Source: a virus
Length of the DNA stretch: 41,910 nucleotides
Direction: 5' to 3' (one strand)
IMG/VR virus record: IMGVR_UViG_3300034166_001066
Location: 1-41,910 of that record
Part shown: in pieces, positions 6,872 to 14,013 of the stretch
How the letters are laid out: each line of letters starts with the position of its first letter
Position numbering within the stretch: position 1 is the first letter of the stretch
Translations under genes and position numbers: made by a program
Notes under the pieces: generated by a model
What the model was told of the DNA's origin: nothing
What the model saw: the letters and a program-made list of their open reading frames with translations, nothing else
Database searches by the model: none

Positions 6872-7147
6872 TCAATCCACAAAATCCGGCTCGCCAAGTG
6901 CCGACTTACCCGTCCACTCAGAAATCTGATAGACATTCGAGCCACAACCGGCAGCGAACTGCCGCAGCGTATATCCTTGCTTCCAGCAGAACTGCCGAGC
7001 ACCAGTCAACGCCTCACGCAGTCGCTGGTTCTCGACCTCACTATGTTCCAGTTGCAAGATCGCCAACGCAATCGTTGCCTTGACGAACGACGATTCGCTT
7101 TCGCTTGCAATGTCTTCGAGTAGCTCGGGTAATGTTTTAGTTCTCAT
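6872..7147 (-). CDS. probable helix-turn-helix protein, 91 aa
   Basis: The C-terminal part reads TLRQFAAGCGSNVYQISEWTG, a helix-turn-helix-like pattern (given as one motif of two helices, about residues 59-79). The N-terminal half is helical (LPELLEDIASESESSF...). The start at 7147 overlaps the stop of the 32-aa gene upstream (ATGA), with GGAGG 11 bases before it. A small DNA-binding regulator within the early operon is the simplest reading; the target is unknown. Confidence 0.6.
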   Translation of the reverse strand: MRTKTLPELLEDIASESESSFVKATIALAILQLEHSEVENQRLREALTGARQFCWKQGYTLRQFAAGCGSNVYQISEWTGKSALGEPDFVD

Positions 7148-7242
7148 CGCATCCAGTCCTCCAACATGACGTACCCCCAAACACCACACGCTAGGTACAC
7201 ACACCCGACGCAAAAGATTTCAGCAAGTGCAATCCAGGTCAT
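7144..7242 (-). CDS. small single-pass membrane protein, 32 aa
   Basis: Starts MTWIALAEIFCVGCVYLACG and ends LEDWMR, with one hydrophobic helix over most of its length. GGAGG lies 9 bases before the ATG at 7242. The start is one base from the upstream TGA (7244-7246), and its own stop overlaps the next start as ATGA at 7147. Tight coupling on both sides and a good ribosome binding site make this a likely real gene, although it is very short. Function unknown. Confidence 0.6.
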   Translation of the reverse strand: MTWIALAEIFCVGCVYLACGVWGYVMLEDWMR

Positions 7243-7243
7243 G

Positions 7244-7516
7244 TCAACTGACCTCCGTAGCCGTATCGGCCAAATACTCTGCGACCAACTTAACCAATGC
7301 ACGTTGCTGCTGCTTAGTCACCACATCGCTCAATGCCAAACGCAAAAGAATCTCCGCGTCTGTATCTGACTTCGCGGCAACAAACTTTGTGCTCTTGTGT
7401 TCATCGCAACGCCAACGATTTGGGGCAGTCGCTTCAAACTCCACACCGCATCCCTTGACGACACAATGCCTGTGGCCGAACACCCGCTTCTTGCCAGCCT
7501 TGCTAGTTCTCTTCAT
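7244..7516 (-). CDS. small zinc-finger-like protein, 90 aa
   Basis: The basic N-terminus (MKRTSKAGKKRVFGHRH) is followed by a possible zinc site C18, C23, C37, H40 in CVVKGCGVEF...WRCDEH. The C-terminus is helical. AGGAG lies 7 bases before the ATG, which overlaps the end of the upstream gene by 14 bases. It is probably a nucleic-acid-binding accessory protein of the early operon; no named family is recognised. Confidence 0.6.
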   Translation of the reverse strand: MKRTSKAGKKRVFGHRHCVVKGCGVEFEATAPNRWRCDEHKSTKFVAAKSDTDAEILLRLALSDVVTKQQQRALVKLVAEYLADTATEVS

Positions 7517-8171
7517 CTAATCGCTCCTTAATCCAATCCATAACGACAACCAACTCATGCGGATCCAATGCCTCCAAAATGACCTTCAGCGGAACCAATC
7601 GACTTTGCGACTTCTTAAACGCTTTAACGCACTGCTCCTCTGCTGTCGGCTTCTTGCGGATGCCAGCTTGGATTGCGGCTTGGTTGACCGTCAGTTCACC
7701 CGCTTCGATCTTGTCTAGCAGTTCAGGATTGTCTCGGGCTAGACGACGGAGAGTGTATTCAACTCCATTTCCCCCACCCTGCAACTTCTTTCCATTGGAA
7801 AGATGTTCAAGGTCATTCCTCTTGCCTTGCTGCTTGTCCTTGGTGGCTTTCGCCTCTGCAACCTGTGCCTTGACCGCATCGATTCCAATAGCTTCATCTG
7901 GGGCGTTATGCTTGAGCCACGCAACCGCTAAGTCGATCTCTACTGGCTCAAGTTCGTATCCGTTGCGGATCATGTCCGCTGCGGACTCGTAGCCTAGATC
8001 AGCCCAAACAGTTTCGGCTTCTTCGCAAAACTCTATTAGGCAACGACAATCGTAGTTAATTCGCACCGAAAGGAAGTCCCGTTTAACCCGAACAAGACTT
8101 TTCCATTTCGACTTTGGAACCTCGCGAAACTTATTGGATGCCTCAACCTTGCCGCTGTCTATAGTAGCCAT
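7503..8171 (-). CDS. hypothetical phage early protein with HTH-like C-terminal segment, 222 aa
   Basis: Starts MATIDSGKVEASNKF. The central part is highly charged (residues about 105-125). A segment reading RRLARDNPELLDKIEAGELT, followed by NQAAIQAGIRKKP, resembles the helical element in many phage and ParB-adjacent proteins, where Asn-Gln-Ala-Ala marks the first helix of an HTH. The last 30 residues form an acidic helix. It overlaps the stop of the helicase upstream by 13 bases. A DNA-binding regulatory role is plausible but not proven. Confidence 0.6.
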   Translation of the reverse strand: MATIDSGKVEASNKFREVPKSKWKSLVRVKRDFLSVRINYDCRCLIEFCEEAETVWADLGYESAADMIRNGYELEPVEIDLAVAWLKHNAPDEAIGIDAVKAQVAEAKATKDKQQGKRNDLEHLSNGKKLQGGGNGVEYTLRRLARDNPELLDKIEAGELTVNQAAIQAGIRKKPTAEEQCVKAFKKSQSRLVPLKVILEALDPHELVVVMDWIKERLDEEN

Positions 8172-9982
8172 TCAGGCATCACCCTTGTTGCTTTAAGTTG
8201 CGTCTCAAATCTCTTGAGCCATTCGTAATGCCTGCGATAAACTTCGACATCAATTTCAATGGCTCCAATCTCTCGCTTTTTTCTACCGTTAATTCTCTTT
8301 TTAACGTCGGTAAAAAAACCTTTTTCAACTCGAAGCCCGTTCGACTTTGCCATTCTTATTACGTTTCCAGTCACGACAGAAAGAGCGTCTTCAACTTTAT
8401 CCTTCCATTGCTTGACTATAGACTTCTCGTTCATCTGCTCCGCTTCTAAGGCGCGCATCATCCTCACACCTTCTATTGCCTTGTCCCAAACGTCACTTCC
8501 TGGGTCGTCTAAATCGCTTTTCGCAAACCCTTTGATGTTTCCAACCATCCATGTAGCCATCATTTTTACCGTTTCGTCTCCGCTATCAATACTTGTGCAT
8601 TCAACATCAATTAAACGAATTAAAGGTTCTTCAGGCAGATCAACCCAGTCTGATCCTCCATCAGTCGGAGTGGGATCTACCCCAGTCTCTCCTGGAGGGT
8701 CATTGTCCATTGCATCCATAATCGCGTTGCCAACGTAACCATTCACGGCAAACCCGCTGCAAGCGTCAAAGTTTATGTGCCCAGTTACATCCGTCAGAAA
8801 TCTTGCAGCCCTTCCGTTTTCCTGGTTGTTTGTATTGTTGTGACCAGCCGCATTGAGATGGATAACCTCCGATACAGTTACCGTGTCCAATCCTTCGCCA
8901 GCCATTCCAACATGAACAAGCACGTCTAGTGACGGATCACTACTATCCGCTGGGGCAAATGCAGAAAGTATTTTAGCATTCTGCTCATTAGATTTCCCAT
9001 CATCCCCGGTGCCCACCCAATCAACCGTTAAGCTTGGATATGTCGCAGCTACCTGCTCACAAACAAGCTCAGCGTGAGATACGCACATCGCCCCGATGAT
9101 CGCCTGAAGTCTATGCCCAGTCCTAATTCTTTCCGCTAGCATCCTGTCGATTGGATTCGTTATCAGCGGACTAATATACTTAGGAGACCACCGAAGCTTT
9201 CTGTCGATGATTAGTTTCTTTATGTTCTCTGGCCTATCGCCTCCAGCTTCGGCTATAAGTTGCTCAGTAGTAAAGCTAATTACTTCCCCGCAATCACCAA
9301 CCGCATCTACTTTGTAGTGATACGCATGCCCACACAAAGGCTTAACTGCGTTTTCCTCAACCGCCTCTCTATATTTGACAGAAACGTTAGGCGATCCAAA
9401 CGCGCTGTCATCTCCTGGCCGATGCGGAGTAGCCGACATGCAAAGAAGGAATTCGTGGTTTAAAGCGTTTACAGCTTTACCGAACGGCTTGTCGATTCCG
9501 TAATGGTGGTACTCGTCCACGACAATCATCCATCTGCCTTTACCAAGAAGAAGTGCGGTGTTGTCCATTCCGCGAGATCCAAGCAATGCTTGGACGGTTA
9601 TTGCGTAAATCTGACACTCGTTTTTTTGATGTTTTGATATAGCCTTCGCGCCAAAAAACCGTATGTCGCAAACCGAACCAGGCCCATCGATCGCATACTT
9701 TTTAAAACTATTCGGTGTTGATTGCTCGAACTGTATAAGTTGTGCGTCGCTAGGGAACACTACAAGCAACCTGTTGACCTCGCCAAGGCTTTTAAGTATA
9801 GAATATGAAGCAAGGGCCAAATACGTCTTTCCGTATCCTGTAGGTAGCTTAACGTTTAAACTGCGATCGTGCTCTTCAAGCGACTCTAAAGCCGCTCTTT
9901 GTCCTTTTCTTGGTTGTTGCTTGAGCTTGGCGATCTGTGCTTTGATTTGTGACAGATCTCGCAAAGTGCTTGTTCGTTCCAT
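8159..9982 (-). CDS. second SF2 helicase (DEYH box), 607 aa
   Basis: Motifs in order: GQRAALESL near the N-terminus, Walker A LPTGYGKT (46-53), DEYH (156-159), SATP (183-186), and NNQENGRAARFL as a motif VI equivalent. A helical C-terminal domain follows. This resembles the helicase part of type III restriction-like enzymes. It is AT-richer in appearance than the neighbouring genes and its start lies 97 bases inside the HNH gene, both compatible with separate acquisition. AGGGC lies about 12 bases before the ATG. It may work with the adjacent HNH nuclease in DNA processing; that is inference. Confidence 0.8.
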   Translation of the reverse strand: MERTSTLRDLSQIKAQIAKLKQQPRKGQRAALESLEEHDRSLNVKLPTGYGKTYLALASYSILKSLGEVNRLLVVFPSDAQLIQFEQSTPNSFKKYAIDGPGSVCDIRFFGAKAISKHQKNECQIYAITVQALLGSRGMDNTALLLGKGRWMIVVDEYHHYGIDKPFGKAVNALNHEFLLCMSATPHRPGDDSAFGSPNVSVKYREAVEENAVKPLCGHAYHYKVDAVGDCGEVISFTTEQLIAEAGGDRPENIKKLIIDRKLRWSPKYISPLITNPIDRMLAERIRTGHRLQAIIGAMCVSHAELVCEQVAATYPSLTVDWVGTGDDGKSNEQNAKILSAFAPADSSDPSLDVLVHVGMAGEGLDTVTVSEVIHLNAAGHNNTNNQENGRAARFLTDVTGHINFDACSGFAVNGYVGNAIMDAMDNDPPGETGVDPTPTDGGSDWVDLPEEPLIRLIDVECTSIDSGDETVKMMATWMVGNIKGFAKSDLDDPGSDVWDKAIEGVRMMRALEAEQMNEKSIVKQWKDKVEDALSVVTGNVIRMAKSNGLRVEKGFFTDVKKRINGRKKREIGAIEIDVEVYRRHYEWLKRFETQLKATRVMPEWLL

Positions 9983-10122
9983 AAACTTGTTTCGCCCTGT
10001 TGTGAAAAAGGAATGACATGGTCCACTTCAAACGAATCAAGCTCATTGCCACATATTGCACATTTGCCTTGTTGAAGTATCCAGAGCAAATCGCGCTCTC
10101 GCTTTGTAGCTATTCTTCGCAT
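9886..10122 (-). CDS. HNH endonuclease, 78 aa
   Basis: Compact HNH fold: zinc cysteines C21/C24 (CAICG) and C54/C57 (CEICH), catalytic-type DH at 34-35, N49 and H58. The ATG at 10122 has no clear Shine-Dalgarno sequence; a GTG at 10230 in the same frame would add 36 residues but would overlap another small ORF and a strong hairpin. The C-terminal tail (about 18 polar residues) overlaps the start of the SF2 helicase by 97 bases. It could be a free-standing homing-type nuclease or a partner of the helicase. Confidence 0.75.
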   Translation of the reverse strand: MRRIATKRERDLLWILQQGKCAICGNELDSFEVDHVIPFSQQGETSLWNEQALCEICHKSKHRSPSSSNNQEKDKERL

Positions 10123-10141
10123 GGATCTTTGTCCGAAAAAT

Positions 10142-10288
10142 TCATTCAAAATCCGGCCAACCCGCGCTGAAAGCACAGGTTGGCCGGTGCGACTCCGTGG
10201 TTTGCGAAAAGGAGTAAGCGCGGCACTCACGGTTCACCGTCCGTTCAGCCTCAATGCCAAGGTGGATAGCCTTAAAAAATTCCATCAT
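10142..10288 (-). CDS. possible small protein, 48 aa
   Basis: The frame starts MMEFFKAIHLGIEAERTVN and ends PDFE. It has an unusually strong GGAGGAGGGG upstream of twin ATG codons at 10288 and 10285 and follows the stop of the gene upstream by 2 bases. No domain is visible. The end of the frame runs through the strong hairpin 10153-10187, so this may instead be a short leader whose translation affects that structure. Confidence 0.4.
   Translation of the reverse strand: MMEFFKAIHLGIEAERTVNRECRAYSFSQTTESHRPTCAFSAGWPDFE
10153..10187 (-). terminator. 16-bp RNA hairpin upstream of HNH gene
   Basis: On the minus strand CCGGCCAACC pairs with GGTTGGCCGG, and the stem continues through two G-U pairs to a UUC triloop: 16 pairs in 35 bases. 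It is followed by ATTTTG and a later TTTTT, an imperfect U tract. It separates the genes above 10291 from the HNH/helicase pair, so it may act as a terminator, an attenuator or an RNA-stability element. The reverse reading (plus strand) has no U tract. Confidence 0.5.
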
Positions 10289-10290
10289 CC

Positions 10291-10608
10291 CTAACCCCTC
10301 CTCCTCAAATCACATCCCAAACATCGCCTCACAGCGAGTTTGACCCCGCACGTTGGACATCGCATGTTCGCATGGTACGGATGCTGACGTTGCAGTCGGC
10401 CGACGTAGGCCAAATACCAACTGCGAACACGTTGTTCCGTCCAGTAAGTGTCACCGTCTAACTCCAGCACTTGCCGTTTAGCAAGCCTCCTAATCAGCGA
10501 ATCGATCGTTGCCTCGTAGCCATAAAACACAGACTCACGAATTTCGATTTCGTCGTCGCGCGTAACCCGAGGTTCTCCAATTCGCTTTTGCTTGCCGATC
10601 CGTGGCAT
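10291..10608 (-). CDS. small zinc-ribbon protein, 105 aa
   Basis: Basic protein. The C-terminus carries a four-cysteine zinc ribbon (CPTCG, then CLGC, about residues 84-99). The middle (SLIRRLAKRQVLELDGDTYW) looks like a small winged or helical DNA-binding region. AGGAG lies 9 bases before the ATG, and the upstream stop is 10 bases away. Likely a nucleic-acid-binding accessory factor of the replication operon; the family is not recognised. Confidence 0.6.
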   Translation of the reverse strand: MPRIGKQKRIGEPRVTRDDEIEIRESVFYGYEATIDSLIRRLAKRQVLELDGDTYWTEQRVRSWYLAYVGRLQRQHPYHANMRCPTCGVKLAVRRCLGCDLRRRG

Positions 10609-10620
10609 CGATGTCGACTC

Positions 10621-11064
10621 CTATGCCTCGTACTTCATGTGCAAGACTTTCAATCGCTTCTTACCCGTGTGGACGTACTCGACACCCAGCTTGTCTGGGC
10701 GAGTGATGAACCCATGTTTCTCGAAAAAGCGAATCGCCGGCACATTGTCTTCCCGCACCTTCGTTCTAATGCGCCGACGATCGCTTACGAGACCTAACTT
10801 GAGATGCCGCACCAACTCTGTCGCGACCCCTTGGAATCGAAACTCGGGAGCCACTGCCATGTTGAGAATGTAGTACTGTAGGTCGTCGAAGACGTAGATC
10901 ATGTAGGCAGCAATGCGACCGCGCGCCTCGTAGGCTAGGCCGATACAATCCTGCATTGCCAACCATTCCATGATCTCTGTCTCCGTTAGCGGTAGAGCAA
11001 AGCACTGCTGCTCTATCCGCGCGACAACAGGTACATCAGATGACAGTAGCCAACGAATACTCAT
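10621..11064 (-). CDS. GNAT-family N-acetyltransferase, RimI-like, 147 aa
   Basis: Acetyl-CoA motif A is visible as VAPEFRFQGVATEL (residues 71-84, with the R-x-x-G-x-A pattern). NVPAIRFFEKHGF near residues 107-119 is the conserved C-terminal strand-helix of RimI-type enzymes. The start at 11064 has AAGGA upstream; the longer frame to 11145 runs over the 31-aa gene. Family members acetylate protein N-termini or small molecules. In a phage early operon the substrate could be a host or phage protein, but this cannot be read from the sequence. Confidence 0.75.
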   Translation of the reverse strand: MSIRWLLSSDVPVVARIEQQCFALPLTETEIMEWLAMQDCIGLAYEARGRIAAYMIYVFDDLQYYILNMAVAPEFRFQGVATELVRHLKLGLVSDRRRIRTKVREDNVPAIRFFEKHGFITRPDKLGVEYVHTGKKRLKVLHMKYEA

Positions 11065-11075
11065 GGCATCAGTCC

Positions 11076-11171
11076 TTAACATGACAAGACTCCCAAGATG
11101 ATTCCTAAAAGGATCGTTCCTCCTACCAACAGTTCCGTCAGCCACGGCACCTCAAGCAGATCACCTACCAT
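11076..11171 (-). CDS. small single-pass membrane protein, 31 aa
   Basis: Begins MVGDLLEVPWLTELL and continues into a hydrophobic Gly/Ile/Leu helix ending VLSC. The ATG at 11171 lies across the last codons of the DUF669 gene (ATGGTAG), so it is translationally coupled, with AGGAG about 10 bases before it. Its stop is 12 bases before the acetyltransferase start. One transmembrane helix fills the C-terminal half. Function unknown. Confidence 0.5.
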   Translation of the reverse strand: MVGDLLEVPWLTELLVGGTILLGIILGVLSC

Positions 11172-11608
11172 GGTTTAGCGACTCCTGTGTGAGCCACCAC
11201 AGGAGCCGCAGCAACCATGTTGTCACAAGGCCGATAAGCCTTGACGACATTCTTGAACTCGCCTGTGTCCTCACGCTTCTCCAGTGCAACGACAACTCGC
11301 AATCGCTTGTTGTGAAGCACTGCCGTGTTGGGAGGATTGGCGACTCCGACCGCTTTGCAGATCGCGGCCAACGTACCTCGAGCAATGTTTTGTGCTTGCT
11401 CGGAACGGTTCCATAGATTCAGGTTGTCGTAAAGCGTTCGGTTTTGATACTTGCCATCGACAATCTGCAACTTGAGAGCAACGTACCGACCTCCCTTCGC
11501 CGTCGGCTTGTCATCGCTCTCGATGATGATCGCGTTGTACTCGCCCGGCTCAATCGGAGCGTAATCCTGAACCACATACTCACTAGCGTTAAAATCCAAC
11601 GTAGCCAC
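11165..11608 (-). CDS. DUF669-family phage protein, 147 aa
   Basis: MATLDFNASEYVVQDYAPIE followed by PGEYNAIIIESDDKPT and a GRYVALKLQIVDG strand matches the DUF669 family, which occurs in phage recombination/replication operons next to an AAA ATPase and behaves like a single-strand-binding or annealing accessory factor. The start codon is GTG at 11608 with AGGAGG 6 bases upstream. The C-terminal 20 residues are Ala/Val-rich and flexible, as in SSB-like tails, but without an acidic tip. It lies directly after the ATPase gene, which supports the pairing. Confidence 0.7.
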   Translation of the reverse strand: MATLDFNASEYVVQDYAPIEPGEYNAIIIESDDKPTAKGGRYVALKLQIVDGKYQNRTLYDNLNLWNRSEQAQNIARGTLAAICKAVGVANPPNTAVLHNKRLRVVVALEKREDTGEFKNVVKAYRPCDNMVAAAPVVAHTGVAKPW

Positions 11609-11618
11609 AACTGACCTC

Positions 11619-12413
11619 CTAGAACATGTTTGACAAAGATGGCACGGACTCTTCGATCACAGGTTCGCGCTTCGCAGGACCGAAGCTCGGCACAATGCCA
11701 CTGAGTGGCTCGTAAAACGACTCAATGCTCATCGGCACCTCGTCTGGCAAATGCAATCGATTCTTCGCTTCGATAGCCGGTTGCTTGTTGCACACGATGA
11801 CGCGTTCACCAGTCGACAACGCGATGTGCCGCTCTTGGTTGTATCCCTCATCGCGTTTGCGAGTGAATCGCTTGTGTTTGAGGAACAGCACTTCGTCGCA
11901 CCACTCGGTCACGCAACCAGATCCTGATCGATGCAACGCTGGTCGATAAAAGTTAAACGTATCCCCTTCAGGATCCGCAAACCGATCGATCGTTTCGTGG
12001 CACGTCATCACCACATGGCGATTTTGGTGCCAATAAAACTCCAGCATCGTGAGCACCTTTTTCCACAGCTTCTCCAAAGCTTGGTAGCCTTTGCCGTAAC
12101 CGATGTCCTCAATCGTCTGCTTCCCGGCTTGGCGAGCGACCTCGTCCATCAGCAACTTCTCAAGCCAGTCCGCAGTATCTAGCACTAGCGTTCGATATTG
12201 CGTGTTGACTAGTTCGACAACCAACAGGTCTTGCAACTCCGCGAAGGACTTGATCCGCTCGGTGCTGTCGCAATTAATGCCGTAAACACCGTCCTCAAAA
12301 TTCAGCACGATTGGATCTGGAAACTGCGTAGCCAATGTCGATTTGCCGATGCCGTTCTCACCGTAGAGCAGCATGCGACGCGCTTTCTTCTGCACACCTT
12401 TATTGATCTTCAT
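11619..12413 (-). CDS. phage AAA (RecA-like) ATPase of the AAA_24 type, 264 aa
   Basis: Walker A GENGIGKS (18-25) and Walker B TLVLDTADW (D79) frame a RecA-like core. The FEDGVYGINC segment after the first strand is typical of the phage nucleotide-binding proteins that pair with DUF669. These proteins are thought to load or regulate recombination proteins. The ATG at 12413 overlaps the end of the upstream gene by 14 bases; an in-frame ATG at 12434 lacks a ribosome binding site. No Sak-type annealing protein was recognised nearby. Confidence 0.75.
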   Translation of the reverse strand: MKINKGVQKKARRMLLYGENGIGKSTLATQFPDPIVLNFEDGVYGINCDSTERIKSFAELQDLLVVELVNTQYRTLVLDTADWLEKLLMDEVARQAGKQTIEDIGYGKGYQALEKLWKKVLTMLEFYWHQNRHVVMTCHETIDRFADPEGDTFNFYRPALHRSGSGCVTEWCDEVLFLKHKRFTRKRDEGYNQERHIALSTGERVIVCNKQPAIEAKNRLHLPDEVPMSIESFYEPLSGIVPSFGPAKREPVIEESVPSLSNMF

Positions 12414-12777
12414 GGCGACCACATACCCTTCCATCTGCGAACTCGTAGCGAGACAGAAGATCGATGTAGCTAACGAGACCGCGCACGGTCTCCACTCCAT
12501 CGTCGTCGACCAGCAGCACGGCTTCGAGCGCGCCGGTCTCCACGTTGATCAGCCAATTGTCCGTAGCCATCTCTTCGATGAACTCACTGGCATTGCGGAA
12601 CGATCGCACTCCAGTACGCTTTTCCTCCGACACGACCAGATGAAAACTGCTTGTCACTGCGTCATCGAGCATCCACTGAATCACGCCATGATTCGTCACT
12701 ACATGCTCGCCACGGCTCGGCTTGCCGTACCGCACAGGTTTCCATCCCTCTGGACAACCATCTAACCTCATAATCAT
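12400..12777 (-). CDS. hypothetical protein, 125 aa
   Basis: Unknown function. The N-terminus reads MIMRLDGCPEGWKPVRYG, and the protein has alternating charged strands and helices without a known motif. GGAGG lies 7 bases before the ATG, which overlaps the RusA stop as ATGA. It sits between RusA and the AAA ATPase, so a role in recombination or DNA replication is likely from position only. Confidence 0.6.
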   Translation of the reverse strand: MIMRLDGCPEGWKPVRYGKPSRGEHVVTNHGVIQWMLDDAVTSSFHLVVSEEKRTGVRSFRNASEFIEEMATDNWLINVETGALEAVLLVDDDGVETVRGLVSYIDLLSRYEFADGRVCGRHEDQ

Positions 12778-13112
12778 TTACACACCTCCAAAGAAACTAA
12801 CAAACAACCACCACTAACACTGTTTCCGCGAACGACACTCAACCGATCAATCTGGGAGTCGTCGTCATAAAGACCCGCATGCATCATGGCATCGAGGGTC
12901 GCTTTCAAAATGTTGTCTACATCGCGTCGTCTTCGGTCGGGCGCGCACATCACGATCGCCATATCAAGGCGACCCATCATCTTCGGCAGACCAAACGTTG
13001 CCGCAACGACATCGCGTCGATACCTAAGTCCATCAGCGCTAATCACGGTGCGATTCCTCCACACTCGGTAGTACCGATTCAGACTCGGGGGCCAGGGGAG
13101 CTTGATCTGCAT
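12774..13112 (-). CDS. rusA: RusA-type Holliday junction resolvase, 112 aa
   Basis: LPWPPSLNRYYR at the N-terminus and the acidic active-site pattern RRRDVDNILKATLDA (D64, D66) followed by LYDDDSQI (D83-D85) match RusA endonucleases, which cut four-way junctions as dimers. The length is normal for the family (about 120). The start at 13112 has AAGGA upstream; the longer frame would overlap the gene before it even more. The first 74 bases overlap the end of the excisionase-like gene. Its role is resolving branched phage DNA before packaging. Confidence 0.85.
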   Translation of the reverse strand: MQIKLPWPPSLNRYYRVWRNRTVISADGLRYRRDVVAATFGLPKMMGRLDMAIVMCAPDRRRRDVDNILKATLDAMMHAGLYDDDSQIDRLSVVRGNSVSGGCLLVSLEVCK

Positions 13113-13308
13113 AGAACTCGATCCTTCGCACAACGAAATCCTTCAACGCCGAAACCGGGTAGAATCGCTCACCCTTATCGCCAAACAATCGGTAGCACGG
13201 CAGTTCGCCTGCCTGCGTCAACTTGGTGAGCGTCGTGATAGAGATGCCGAGCATCTCGCTCGCCTCTCTGGCACCCACGGCAATCGGCTGAACATCTTTT
13301 TGCTGCAT
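13039..13308 (-). CDS. MerR/excisionase-type HTH DNA-binding protein, 89 aa
   Basis: VGAREASEMLGISITTLTKL followed by TQAGELPCYRLFGDKGERFYP is the winged-helix pattern of the excisionase (binding excisionase) family: a helix-turn-helix at residues 11-30, then a wing with GERFYPVSAL. It is the first gene of the long leftward operon and lies across from the integrase, so excisionase or a lysis-lysogeny regulator are the likely roles. The C-terminal 25 residues are polar and overlap rusA. The candidate 25-bp operator lies 19 bases upstream. Confidence 0.75.
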   Translation of the reverse strand: MQQKDVQPIAVGAREASEMLGISITTLTKLTQAGELPCYRLFGDKGERFYPVSALKDFVVRRIEFYADQAPLAPESESVLPSVEESHRD

Positions 13309-13326
13309 CGCAATCCTCTTCTAACG

Positions 13327-13351
13327 GTTGACAGCAACTGTTGCGGTCAAC
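13327..13351. promoter_or_regulatory. 25-bp nested palindrome, candidate operator
   Basis: Arms are GTTGAC (13327) and GTCAAC (13351), with inner arms GCAAC and GTTGC around one central base: 11 of 12 pairs match. It lies between the divergently transcribed excisionase-like gene and the zinc-finger/integrase genes. A half-site GTTGACGGCAACT recurs in the promoter region of the major capsid gene (25414-25426). It is the best repressor-site candidate in the switch region. Confidence 0.5.
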
Positions 13352-13475
13352 ACGGAGAAGATTATCGATGTCCAGAGTTCATGGCAACTACTCTGTCAAC
13401 AAAAATTGTCACAAAATCACCAACAATTTTGCTTATGCTGTGGAGTCGCAGGATTTCCATTGTTTTTTTGCGTTG
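13352..13475. other. divergent intergenic switch region
   Basis: No gene. It holds TGTCAACAAAAATTG and, 20 bases on, CAACAATTTTG, an imperfect inverted repeat of AAAATTG. TTGACA is present on the minus strand at 13395-13400, but I see no clear -10 at normal spacing. The promoters for the leftward operon and for the rightward zinc-finger/integrase genes should lie here. Confidence 0.4.
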
Positions 13476-13495
13476 TGCATGCAATGATGCATGCA
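13476..13495. promoter_or_regulatory. twin TGCATGCA octamers ending on a start codon
   Basis: The palindromic octamer TGCATGCA occurs at 13476-13483 and 13488-13495, and the second runs into the ATG at 13495. A third copy lies at 40356-40363. Two sites 12 bp apart on top of the start suggest an autoregulated or translationally masked gene. Confidence 0.4.
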
Positions 13496-13890
13496 TGAAC
13501 AACAAAACGTTGATGGAAATAATTGCTGGAGCTAAAAAGTTGCAATCGTTGGCTGAGTCACTACTGGAGACGCAGGAAAATGCGAAACCAGTGACCGACG
13601 AGTCAGCTTGCACCAGTTGCGGCAAACTGTTGCTACCAGGCACCCGCGCGGTGCGAGGTTGCCATTACAGTTGCTACCGAACGCTGCGGCGTATGGAATT
13701 GGACGGACTGGTGACCGACGCAGACTTGGTGGCTAGCGGCAAGTGGTTGCCAGCGGAGGCTGGAGGTCGCAAGAAGTCTGCGGATCGCGCCGCAAGGGCA
13801 GACGCGATCAAGGAGGCAGCTCGCCATCAGGCAGAAACAAAAGAGGCGTTGCCGCAATCAACAGCAACGCGGGGATCGAAGAAGAAGTAA
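13495..13890 (+). CDS. zinc-finger-like protein next to integrase, 131 aa
   Basis: A helical N-terminus is followed by CTSCG and, 14 residues later, GCHYSCYR, a four-cysteine zinc site (about residues 40-60). The second half is Ala/Lys/Arg-rich and ends KKK. The ATG at 13495 has no Shine-Dalgarno sequence and follows the twin TGCATGCA octamers directly, so translation may be leaderless or repressed. It is the only rightward gene between the excisionase-like gene and the integrase; a regulatory role in the switch is plausible, but no HTH is visible. Confidence 0.55.
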   Translation: MNNKTLMEIIAGAKKLQSLAESLLETQENAKPVTDESACTSCGKLLLPGTRAVRGCHYSCYRTLRRMELDGLVTDADLVASGKWLPAEAGGRKKSADRAARADAIKEAARHQAETKEALPQSTATRGSKKK

Positions 13891-14013
13891 TCGGGGGAAG
13901 GTTGAGCAAGTGCCAGGTGCCATCCCGAAAGCACCATACGCAGTAGAGCGTGTCCATTTTCACTGTCCTTTCTTTCTGTCTAATTTCTCATCCCCCCTGA
14001 CACCTTTGGTCCT

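Noticed and set aside
6670-7002. Longer protein of 191 residues starting at 7002
   Set aside because: The upstream part overlaps gene 6872-7147 out of frame and runs through the leader and terminator; the start at 6669 has GGAGG.
13102-13494. N-terminal extension of the zinc-finger protein (262 residues)
   Set aside because: It lies antisense to rusA and the excisionase-like gene; coding character begins at 13495.
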